This document shows, piece by piece, positions 48,545 through 59,500 of a stretch of DNA of 64,000 nt (position 1 is the stretch's first letter; every line of letters starts with the position of its first letter). The translations under genes and the position numbers were made by a program. This DNA comes from Deuterostichococcus epilithicus (Eukaryota > Chlorophyta > Trebouxiophyceae > Prasiolales > Stichococcaceae), in NCBI GenBank assembly GCA_033439295.1, contig JAVTLE010000015.1, forward strand, positions 1,426,001 to 1,490,000, read 5' to 3'. The notes below the pieces were generated by a model. The model did not search any database. It was not told the DNA's origin and was given only the letters and a program-made list of their open reading frames with translations.

Positions 48545-50811
48545 ATGGCGGCTTACATGAGCAGCCGCGGAACACTTCTGAGCAGTCCGACAGCCCAGCC
48601 CAGCTGCAGAGGCATCTGCAAGGTGCCTCGAAATGCGCGCTTGCTGCTTGCGGTCGCCGATCAAGACTTGCGTGCGAACGCTGCAGTACTTGCTCGGGGC
48701 GATGCTGCTTCGAAATTGACAACCTCGCGTTGTCTTGCAGAGCCTGCAGGTCCTGAAGCTCCAGCACAGCGTGCGGCCAATTCAGCAGCGCAGGCGAAGC
48801 GGCCTCTCATGCAGAGGTGTGTAGCTAAGGGGTATCGCGAACCGCGCAATCAAGCGTGAAATCTGCTGCACAGCGCAGCGATCGATTGCTTTCAAAGCAG
48901 TCCTTGTCAAAGTCTACGGCAAAGTCTGCCGCTGAGCCTGGCCGACTCTGCTGCGCGCAGCCGAGGCAGCGGTGTCGGAGGTGGAGGCGCCGGTGGCGCC
49001 GCAGTCGGTGGCGGCCGGCGCCGGCATCAAGATCCAGCGCAAGGGCAAGGACCTGTGGAACGACAGCTACTACCCCACTGGCGAGGACGCCGCCGCGGTG
49101 GGCAAGCCCTGGTATATTATTGACGCCAAGGGCCAGACGCTCGGCCGGCTGGCGGTCCTGGCGGCGCACCACATCAGGTGCCGTGCCGCCCAGTTTTGCC
49201 TTTGGATCTCTGCAACACCTTCATGCAGCTTCGCTATCGTTTGCGGTGATCGCAGCGGGTAAGCCTGTTGCTGCCGGCGTCCGAAATGCATCCTGTGGGC
49301 GAGGGAAGGTGGGGCGCTTCAGAATGAGGAACCAGCAGGCTGCGCTGGCGACTCCTGGAGCCTGACAGGACATGAGCCGATGACGCAGCTTGGTGGCGCT
49401 GTTCTCCATCAGCACCGCTGTGACTGTGCGGTGGGGCAGTGCGCTGCTGCTGTGCTCGTTGTGCCATCATTGGGTTTGGCAGCAGCATCGGAGGGGGGAC
49501 AGGGTGGTACTCAGGGGGCAATGTCGTGCAAAGAAGGCAGTGCTGCGCAGTGGCCTCTGTGCGACACACAAGATTTTGTCCCTGGGGATGCCGGGCCACA
49601 GTCCAGCCTGCAGCCGTCTCGAAGCAGGAGCGGGCCCTCTGTGCCAACCAGTTGCGAGGCCATGCCCGCCTCTGATGGCCTCTCCCCTGTCAAGAACAGC
49701 AGATCACCCCTGAACGCCAAATCCGCCCGCTGCATGGGCGGGCTGGCCACACAGCAGCTGCAGGGACCTGGTGCAAAGTTGAATGCATTTCGGGGACTGA
49801 ACCCTGACACCGCAACTGACGCCCTCCACGGTCATGCACAGGGGAAAGCACCTGCCGACGTACACACCGTCCATGGACATGGGCGGCTATGTGGTGATCA
49901 TCAACGCGGAGCAGGTGCGATGGTCACCGGCAACAAGCTTAGCTATCAGCAAACTGATCGGGGAAACATATGCTCGGTTGGGCAAGTACCTACTTTGTTA
50001 GTTGATGAGACGCAGCACAGCAAGCCTTTGGTTTTGCATTGTATGGCGGCCCTCCTGTGACAAGCCATGTGACAGTTGCATGTCAACTAACCTTGAACAG
50101 GTGATTGTAACCGGCAACAAGTTCAACGACAAGCTGTACCGGCGGCACACCACCGGGCGGCCTGGCTCCATGAAGATCGAGCGCTTCAAGGACCTGCAGG
50201 CGGTGAGTTATCCCGCCCTCTTTCGGCGGATCAGAATCTCCAATCCAATATGCGTTCAGGGTGCCTCATAAGTCTTTGTTTGTCGCTATTCGGACCTTTT
50301 TCCTGTTTCTCCGGGTCCCACAATTGTTCTGCCATGCGCCACCCACCTGAACAGTCCCGAATCGGGCAGCTATCTCTGCCAGTGTCTCACCATCACTTGC
50401 CAATGTCCGACTGCATCCTGAAATGCATTTATATGATGCTTGCTGCAGCGGATACCCGAGCGCATCATCGAGAAGGCGGTGAAGGGCATGCTTACACGTG
50501 GCCGCCTTGGGAACCGCCTTTTCCACCACCTCAAGGCAAGTGCACGGCTTCCTAGTGCAGGAGCTCTGACAAGGGATTGACTCTGATGAAGCCAGGGCAG
50601 TTATGCGAGGTCTTGGCAGCTGCAAGACCCGGTACGTCACGGCGGTAAGTGTCCCCGCGTCCGAAGCAAAGCAAGGCTTCCGAAGCACCCTTTAACAATG
50701 ATTCGCGGCTCTGTGCAGGTGTACAAGGGTGCCAACCACCCGCATGAGGCGCAGCAGCCAGCTGACATCACAGACAAGATCAGCAAGAAGCCCAGCGAGT
50801 CGCTGCGCTGA
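48545..50811 (+). CDS. rpL13: Plastid ribosomal protein uL13
   Basis: Seven exons join in phase to 241 residues: 48545-48622, 48741-48816, 48961-49177, 49842-49914, 50101-50202, 50449-50535 and 50719-50811. A transit peptide ([20 protein letters not shown]) and an alkaline linker precede the L13 domain: [75 protein letters not shown] and the terminal [14 protein letters not shown]13 is an early-assembling large-subunit protein. The intron 50536-50718 has the donor AAG|GCAAGT, the textbook GC-AG consensus. The 664-base third intron is the longest. Confidence 0.95.
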
Positions 50812-51339
50812 ATGCTTGCCGCAATGTCTTTACCTCTAGGTGTATTCGGGACTGCTGGAACCGGCCGGTGGCATTGACCAGACCGCAGTTGCTCAATGGA
50901 CATGTACTTGTCAAATCGCACATGACGCAATGGCGCCAAGTGAGTTGCAGTTCGTTGGCTTGCCTGGTCTCAGATTAACTAGCGGCTACAATGTACCCAG
51001 CGCCTCACACTGTGATTACTCACGCAAGCCTGAACCTACTGAATGCACTTCGAGGCCTATACAGAAAAATTCTGAACTCGAGGCTCGGGCCGCGGGAGGT
51101 TCATGATACCCAGTTCCAATGCAAGCAGCACGTGTGTGTCTCCAGCTGCAGCCTGTGCTGCCAGGACATCTGCTCGAGCGATCGCGGCTGCAGCAAGAAC
51201 AAAGCATCTGTTTGCATACAATCGAGGGGCCTGCCCCGCCGCAATGTTGATCCATGCGGCAAGGGGTGCGTGTCAGCGGAGCCACAACAGGCGACAGCTG
51301 TAAAGTGGATCGCAAGCGCAGTAGGCAGCGCACCTTGCT

Positions 51340-54066
51340 GCGGTCTGCCATCAGCAGCTGCTCGTGCTGCATGCCGCGTCAAAACTAGCTGCTTGGCGCC
51401 TGCAATGACAGGGAAGCCACCCTCGCACAACACATCCAAGGTGCAGGCGGCTAGGGCTCTGCACGATATCGGCATCACCAAGATGCGTGCAGCACGATCA
51501 CGTCGCGAAATAGGTACTGATCGACGCGTTTCGCACCAAGTTCAGCCGCTGCTGCGCCTGCAGTGGCAGCTGTGCTCTCGCCCTGGACAGGCGAACAACC
51601 TTCTGGTCATTGTGATGCTGAAGGCATGACCAACGTGTCGCAGGATTTGCTACAGCTGCGACCTGCTATGCCACATGCCAGCGCTGACCACACATGGCGC
51701 CCAAGGTGCACATTGTGGGTGAATGAATGACTCAGCGCAAGTATTGAAGAGCAGAGATGTGGCGCCCCCGTGGCATCGGTAGGAACAACAAGCAACCTTG
51801 TAGGACGCGGGCGCCACGACGACCTCGCAGGCGGCGGCCGGCGGCGGCGCGCATGGCTGCGGGCTGTTGCCCAGCACCAGCACCCGCCGCCCTGGCCGCT
51901 CCGGGCCCACTACCTGCAGCGTCGCATGGACACACACAGCGTTGCATTGTCAGAGAATGAACTGCAGAGCTCGGCTCCGCTCTGAGAGAGAGAGGTGCCG
52001 CCAAACCCTCGGTAGAAATCGTCCTGCGGCTGGGGCGGCAGTTGTTGCGGCACCAGCAGCAGCGCACAGCATCTTCTGCTGACGTTTGCTGCCATACTGC
52101 CTGGATTTCTGCCGCGGGCGAGGTGCTGGGTCGCCGCAAGCGCCCGCAGGGGTGTGCTCTGCCCACAGAATAGACCCATGATCTGCCTGTCACAGCAAAG
52201 AGCCTGTGAGAAGAAAGAGCCTATGAGAAGTGCCTCCAGACTTGGCGCTGCAGGCCTTCCTCGGCGGCCAACGATTGGGCTCCCACCTCTGAGGCCTCGA
52301 CGACGCGGCCATCTTTCGTCTCAACCGCCTGCCCGGCCTTAAGGTCCGCAAAGGCGCGCCCCGGCCGCACACCCAGCGACACTGCCTTTGCCGGGTCCAG
52401 CATCCCGCTCCTGTGTTGCAGTTGCGTCGTATCAACTACTGATTGTATTGTGATCCGCGTGCGCAGGATCCGCCAGGCCATTGGGGACGGCGTTCTGGGT
52501 ATGCGCCGAGCTGACGTGGCGGATGTATGTCGGGGCGGGGCGCGGCTAATCCAGGAGCGCCAGCACATGCTATTTGGGACGCGCCGGGAGGGTTCGAGAC
52601 CGTCGCCACCGCTTTCCTGCCTGTTGGAGGCTGCAGGCCCGGCCCCGCAGCAGACGCACGTCCTGCAGAGCGGACCTATCGGCCGCCGCGGCCATGCCGC
52701 AGCAGCTCGCGCCAGCCCGCCGGCATGGCATGCTCCCCAGCCAGCAACCCTCCTCACCAGGGCCAAGACATGCCGCCCACTTTGACAACACACATACCGA
52801 CGATACGCATAAAAATAAACCCAGACCATACGAGGCAGTTTTCCTGTAGGTTGTGTTGTCCTGTAGGCAGTTGTCTCGTATCAGGACCTCTCGGCCTCCA
52901 CGATAGTGTACGCCAGGCACGGCACGCCGTCATGCGGCAGCGGCGCGCCAAGAAAATCACCTTCAACCCCCCCAGTCCAACGTGGCTGCCGTGCACTTAT
53001 AAAGCCTCACCTGTCGGCCTCCACGAGGGTGTAGGCCAGGCAAGGCATGCCGTCGTGCGGCAGCGGGGACGCAACAACCATGTACTCATCGTCCGAGCGG
53101 ATTGTCCATGTCATGTCCGGCACCCCTACGCCCACTGCCGCCGGGTTGCCTGCGCTCACAGAGCAAAAAAGAAAGCATTATCAAGTGGTTGCAGTGGAGA
53201 ATGATGTTCTCATTTCGAGCACGTGCTCAGGCCCATCGCCGCGGCGACAGGGAATATCAAGTACACCTCATCAAAAATTCATTCTGGTATCCCCTGGCGG
53301 CAATCTGATCAGTTGACCCAGCCTCAGACACGCACATGCCATCGATTTGGCTGCCGAGCCCTCAGAGATGTCGGAGGGTCCGGTTTGTCCAGCCCCCTAT
53401 AGGCTGAGGATTTGATGCCTGCCACGCCTTCTGCAGGCCAGGCGAGCGCCGGCGCCCGTGCGCAGGGTGTTGAGTCGTACATGGGGTATTGCCGCACCTG
53501 GGGGCGGCAGCGGCAGCGGCAGCGTGCCGGCTCGGAGGTCGCCGCCCTTCAACCGCCCACCGTTGCCTCTTTTGTGCCGCTGCAGCCAGGACAACACCCC
53601 TGGCTCGTCTCGCGCGACCTCGCAGTCCGCTGCAGGCGCCTGGCCAGCTGGCACATCAAGACGGCTGCTGACGACAGGCGTCGACCGCGTTCGCAGTGGC
53701 CCATGCCCCCTCGAACGCGTCTCAGGAACGCCGTGATTCCACAGCTCCAGGACCGCGGAGGCACATCCACTTAGACCACCCCCCACCCGCCTGCCACCCC
53801 GCCGCTGGAGCCCGCCGCCCCGGCGCGGGCAGCTGCGAAACATGGCAACACGCACACCTGCAGCATGGCCGACTGGGAGCCGTCGTAATAGCCGCAGGGG
53901 TTGAGCTGGTCTGGCGGCAGCGAGCACACGTGCAGCCGCGCCCGCCGGTTGACTTGCTGGTACTCTGGATGCCAGTTCTCCGCCTGCGGCGTGGCGGCAG
54001 CGTGGAGGGCTTGATCCGAAGCTGTGCGGCTGGCTGTTTTCCAGGCTGCTTGGTCATTGCGGCTGC

Positions 54067-54119
<53 letters not shown>

Positions 54120-55335
54120 TTGTATTTCGGTTTCCCCTGAACCATGTCCACTTGTGCAGTGGCACAAGGCCTGTCGTCGAACGCAGCAGCAGCGACGGCG
54201 GCACACCTCCGCCGGCGTCCAGCCGGTGAGATCTGGCGGCTGGATTGCGAACTCGTGGATGACGACGGGCATGAGCAGGTAGGTGTCCGACAGCCGCAGC
54301 TGCGCCTCCACGTACTGCGCCACGCCCGCCGGGCCGTACACATGCAGCTGCGGCCACACATATCGGAATTAAAAAAAATGCGAGGGAGGGCCGACGCCAG
54401 TCTGCCAGCCTCCAGAGGCCTTGCACGGGTTGGTCAACGTCGATGGACTTGTCGCTCGTCAGACTCGGACATGCATGCCACACGCTCAGCGGCGGCGGAC
54501 ACCGCCGGCAGTGCCGTTGCTGCAGCAGGAGCAGGAGCGGCGGCGAGCGCTCACCGGCACATCAGCCATCTCGTGCCCGTCTTCCCGTGCTGAGCTGGCC
54601 GTGCACAGCATGCCTGCGCGCAGCACGATGAGGTCATGGACGGCACAAGTAACATTAAGAGACACATCGCAGGCCACGGCGGCGGCTGAAGGCGGGTGAG
54701 CTTCAAGCGGGAGGGGATTGCGACCAGGGGAAGCCTGCCTGCCGGGGGGTGCTCAGTAGCATGCAAGCCAGAACGCTGCTCGCCGGTTTGCTGTCTGAAA
54801 TGGCAGATACAAATTTCAAGCACCTGGCAAGCCGTAGAGCTGGTCGCCGTCGAGGCAGGATATGAAGATGCGGGTTATGCGCGATGGCCGCACGTGCGGC
54901 GCGTGCAGCAGCGCCCGCTGTGCGTCCTCGCAGCAGTCGAACAGTAGACACGCCCGCGTGGTGCGTACCACTAGGCAGAACTTGCGCCTGCGCAGTCAGC
55001 ATGTACGAGTGTGCAGGGCGGCGCTGTCAGCAGCCAGGGTTGGTGCGGGCAGAGATAGCCGATCCAGCGGCAATGAAGTCACTGGAAGCAGTTTTTGCGT
55101 GTTTTTCAGTTCAACTGTGTGCGAGTAAGAATTGCACGAGTGTGACCTTTGAGGCTTGGGGGCGCAGCAGCTCTCACCCAGTCCTGCCGCCGTGCTCCGC
55201 CGCTGTGCCGAGGAACGTCAGCTGCAGGCCGGTGGGATTTGCGTCGACCAGACTCGTGAAGTCATCTCGATTCGCATGCGTCCACACGCTGCCGGCAGCC
55301 TGGCTGCGCTCTGGCGCGCTGACACCTGCACTCAT
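51340..55335 (-). CDS. tRNase Z-like protein with degraded metal site
   Basis: Phase-checked exons: 55335-55178, 54987-54824, 54613-54555, 54347-54207, 53983-53858, 53639-53498, 53149-53011, 52410-52287 and 51913-51797. Beyond that the 3' end is unresolved; an exon starting near 51399 encodes GAKQLVLTRHAAR. The order of segments is that of single-domain RNase Z: LQLTFLGTAAEHGG, GLPGMLCT, QLHVYGPAGVAQYVEAQL, DGMPCLAYTLVEADR, SGMLDPAKAVSLGVRPG, and VVGPERPGRRVLVLGN. RNase Z matures tRNA 3' ends using two zinc ions held by HxHxDH and later His/Asp residues. Here the motif reads SCLDGDQ, LGDT is LGNS, the HEAT position reads APAS, and the final THFS is TRHA. The fold is kept but catalysis should be lost. 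It also resembles the inactive N-terminal half of long RNase Z. Confidence 0.65.
52888..52963 (-). repeat. Partial copy of a tRNase Z-like exon in the next intron
   Basis: Bases 52888-52943 match 53011-53066 at about 49 of 56 positions by eye. The exon reads SPLPHDGMPCLAYTLVEADR; the copy reads APLPHDGVPCLAYTIVEAER. The copy is open and ends at a possible donor (AG|GTCC) in the same phase, so it could serve as an alternative exon. Confidence 0.75.
54068..54118 (+). repeat. (CAG)17 trinucleotide repeat
   Basis: Seventeen uninterrupted CAG units, reading CTG on the transcribed sense of the tRNase Z-like gene. It lies in the intron between exons 54347-54207 and 53983-53858, so it is not translated in my model. 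Confidence 0.95.
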
Positions 55336-55638
55336 GATGGTGCTTACAGTGCTTGATTTTGCGGGCATGTGCCCAGACCTGCACTCGCGCACAATGGGCG
55401 AGGAGCACCTGCAGCTGCAGCTGCAGAAGCCTGGGTTGAACCTGTATTCTCATCTCGAGCTTCCAGCCGCTGCTTTGTTAAGGCTCTGCGCAGATGCTGC
55501 CGTCCGATGCCCGTGTCGCAGTGGCAGCGAACGTTTGCAACGCGTCCGGTGCGGTTGGCCGGTAGGAGTGAGCTGTACAGACCCAGTGACATTTTTTGCA
55601 GCACCTGCGTCGCGACTTTGCGGAGCGCTGACATATAC

Positions 55639-55690
55639 AATCTGAAGCGGCATGCACCACTTCGGCAAGTCCGGCGGGAGGTCTGGTGCC
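55639..55690. repeat. 52-bp direct repeat, copy 1
   Basis: AATCTGAAGCGGCATGCACC and the following 32 bases are identical to 56435-56486. The region lies between the tRNase Z-like gene and the poly-proline glycoprotein gene, both on the minus strand. Confidence 0.9.
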
Positions 55691-56434
55691 GACTTGGTTT
55701 TACAAAATCCATCGGCACATCCTTAATCCACTGCAAGTGAGTGTGGCGTCTAATGTCCCCGCAACTAAGGAAACGAGAACCAAAGTGCGAGCGGGTGGAA
55801 TGCACTCAGACGGGGTCGGCCAAGCGTGTGCACAGTCATGAAGAAGCACCTGACTTGAGGGGTAGGGCTGACCGGAGAGGTGCCAGGTGCGCAAAGGGCG
55901 GCGGCTGCAGGAGGGCACTGTCAGCAGGCGGGGCACAGAGCGAGCTGACTTCAGCAGTGAGTGTGGCGTCGCAACGAGCCTCCATCATGATTTGGCTCTG
56001 GCTCTGTGGCGAAGTTTAAGTTCTCAAGTGTAGGAACAAAAGCCGCAAGTGCGGAACAACTGAAACACCGAGTCCATGTCCTGGCCTACCGAGACGCCGC
56101 CGATCTACACATCAATCATCGGGCCAGGCAAAAGAATCGTCGAGCAAGCCACAAAACAGTGCTGTGCTTTCATACTAAAGGCCCCTCGAAAACCAAAGCA
56201 TCCTGCCGCAGCGCATGCGGCCACCTGCCTCTAGCATCTAGACCTTGCCTCCTCTTCGTTTGAGCCTGCACCGCAGGGCATGGGAATCCTCAGCCAAAGT
56301 GCCAGAGCAGTTCACAGCCGCTGTGCTGGCACTTGCTGCGTTTGGCCACGCCTGTTGGTGTTGTGGCGGCAGCCCACTGCAGTGGGGCGCGACCTGATCC
56401 AGACCCAGAATGATCGCTGATCCAAGGGAAAGGA
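55691..56434. other. Intergenic, between two copies of a 52-bp repeat
   Basis: No exon, RNA gene or transposase-like frame was seen between the repeat copies. It should contain the promoter of the tRNase Z-like gene and the 3' UTR of the glycoprotein gene. Confidence 0.4.
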
Positions 56435-56486
56435 AATCTGAAGCGGCATGCACCACTTCGGCAAGTCCGGCGGGAGGTCTGGTGCC
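56435..56486. repeat. 52-bp direct repeat, copy 2
   Basis: Identical to 55639-55690. It ends only 22 bases past the stop codon of the poly-proline glycoprotein gene, inside its 3' UTR. Confidence 0.9.
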
Positions 56487-56508
56487 CTAGTGAAAAGTGG
56501 GCCAGTCG

Positions 56509-59500
56509 TCAGTCCTGCTTCGGTTGCAGGTACGCCGACCAGCTGCGGTCGTCAGCGGTGACGACCGCCAGCACACTGCCCCGCGGCGTCCGCGACACCA
56601 CAGCCCCCTCGCCATCCGTAATAGCTGCCTCCCCACCCAGCACCGTCTCTTGGTGCGACGCAGGGAAGTCGATCTGTGGAGGAGTAAAGGCTCATCTCAA
56701 CGCATTGCAGTGGCAATAGATACAGCTTGCAAGTGAAACGCAAATCCCCAAACATCTGCAACAGCAAGCAGGCAGCGGTTGACACAGGCTCCTTCAAAAG
56801 CGCCAGCATGCGCGGTCAAAGGCACAGCACCAAAGAGCGACTGCGTCATACATGAGTGCTCTCAAGCGCACCGTGAGAGTGGCGGTGTGGACGCCATCGA
56901 TCAGCTGGAAGGGGATCTCGCTGAAGCGCAGCGTCTTCTGCAGGCCGACCGGCTCGCAGCCGCTGAGTGATGCGGCTGCTGGGTTGACGGTGCGGTCCGC
57001 TGCAAATGCCTCGTCCGACAGCCGCAGGTGCAGCTCGTCCGGCAGTTCGTCTGTGCTTTAAACTATTACAAGTAAGTACCATGGATTGCAGGGACCCTTC
57101 AGGCCGGCGTGGTAAACTCGCAGAGAACAGACCTGAAAGAGCCTGCCATTCTTTGAAGCGCATTCCTGTGTGGAATGGCAGACATAATTGCAACCAGAGC
57201 GCAGAGTTTGGCCTGCTGCAACCGAGCGCTCACCCCTTGCAGTGATGGTTACTGTGTGGCGGCCGCCCTTCACGTTGTACTCCAGCGTGAAAGGAGACTT
57301 CTCGATCTGCGAGCCACAGTATGGTGCGTCAGCAAGGGCTTGTGCCGTCATGCCAACATCCTGGTGCAGTCCCCAGAGCCACAAGTTCATGCAGCATACA
57401 TGAAGACGGCACTGAGTGCTGGAGCTGGTGACCGTGAGCCGTCCGCAAGGGTCTCACTTGTCTGGATATTGATCTTGGTCCCAAAAAGTCCCAGAGAATG
57501 TATCAGACTCACCGAGTTGTCAAATGCGGCGCTGGACATGCCGTCGCGCATGCAATTCGCCTCGGCCTTCATTACGGACTGCTGCAGCGTGGCGTCCGAG
57601 CGCACGTCAGCAACCTGCAGCCGGCGGCCAAAGGCGTAAGAGTAGCCGCCGTAGCCGCCGCCCAAACCTGCACAAGCAAGCAGACGTTGGGTGGGTGCGC
57701 ACTGTCTCACAGGGTTGCTATGGAATAATACGACAGCAGAAAGCAACGGGCGTGCTGTGGGCAGAAATACACACAATTTCGAGTATGGTGTCACTCCAAC
57801 GAAAACAAGCCGGCCTCAGACTTAGATGCTTTGGTTGGCTGAGGGAGGTGCACGAGATGTCCTGAAAGCACTCACCGTAGCCGGCTGAGCTAGAGGGTGG
57901 CGGCGGTGGCGGGGGAGGAGGGGCGGAGGAGGGGGCGGCGGGGGCGGCGCGTAGGAGGCCACGCGGGCGCCCGCGGAGCCATAGTAGGCAGCCGGCGGCG
58001 GTGGCGGCGGCGGCGGCGGCGGCGGGGGCGGCGGCGGGGGAGGGGGAGCGTACGAGGCATAGCCGGCCACGGCGCCTGCAGGTGGGAAAATTCGCTCGCC
58101 TTCATGTTCTGAGGCGCACATGCATGCGGCTGTCCTGATAGGGAGGTTGCAGCCGAGGGCCTGGTGAGAGTCCCGCAGCTGATGCGGAAAAGCATCAGGA
58201 GCAGGCCAAGCAGCGAGGGCAGGCAACTTTGAGCATCTGGCAACAGTACCCGAAGGGCGGCACTTGCGCTGCGCCTGCAGCTGCGGCTCAGGATCAGCTC
58301 GTCAAAGGTGGTGCGCACCGGTGTGGCCGTAGCTGACTGGCGGCGGGGGAGGCGGCGGCGGGGGAGGGGGCGGAGGAGGAGGCGGCGGCGGTGCGTACGA
58401 GCCGTACCCCTCAGCTGCTGCTGCCATGCCACCGAAGTAGGTGGGGGCGGCGGGGGCGGGGGTGGAGGAGGAGGGGTGGCGGCGGGGGCGGGGGAGCATA
58501 GGAGCCGTAGCTGTAACCATAACCTGCGCAGGTTGTCGGGCTTCGTATTGCTCATCCAGTAGAATCCTAGAGCGGGCCGACACCGAACTCACTCATGGCC
58601 AGGAAACGCACAGGCAAAAGAAGCAGCGGGGCGCATTGAAGAACAGACAAAATGCAGATGTCAAGCAAGCGCACCCTCGGCAGCCGCAGCGCCGCTGTAG
58701 GTGGCCGGCGGCGGGGGTGGCGGCGGCGGGGGAGGGGCGGCGGTGGGGGAGGCGGCGGCGCGTAAGAGCCGTAGCCCTCGGCAGCAGCCACACCGCCAAA
58801 GTAGGTCGGCGGAGGGGGAGGGGGCGGCGGCGGAGGAGGCGGCGGCGGCGGCGGCGGCGGCGCGTACGATGCGTAGCCTGGGCATTTGAACAGCAAACAC
58901 TCCGGGCTTGAGGAAAACACTTCCAGCTGGTCAAGGTGATGATCACCGCTTACATGTACACATGGGTGGGCTGCAAAAACTGCCTCTATCAGCTGCTGGC
59001 GCAGGCTGCAATGATGCTGAGGCAAAACATGGAGTGGAGCATGGCGCAGAGGCATTGACTCACCAGCCGGGTAGGCGCCCAGTCGCTCGCCAAAGTAGGT
59101 CGGTGGAGGGGGGGTCGGNGGAGGGGGCGGCGGCGGCGGTGGCGGCGGCGGCGTGTAGCTGCCGTACGAACCGTAGCCCTCTGCGGCCGCGACGCCGCCA
59201 AAGTAGGTGGGGGAGGAGGAGGCGGCGGGGAGGCGGCGGGGGCGGGGTGGCGGCGGGGGCGCGTACGAGCCATAGCCCTCAGCAGCCGCGGCGCCGCCGT
59301 AGCTGGCCGGAGGTGGGGGCGGCGGCGGCGGGGGAGGGGCGGCGGCGGCGGGGGAGGAGGCGCATACGAGCCGGCTCTGTAACCGTAGCCCTCGGCCGCG
59401 GCGGTGCCAAAGTAGGTTGGCGGCGGGGGAGCGGCGGAGGGGGAGGGGGCGGTGGCGGTGGCGGTGGCGGCGCGTACGAGCCATAGCCTGCAGCAAAGCA

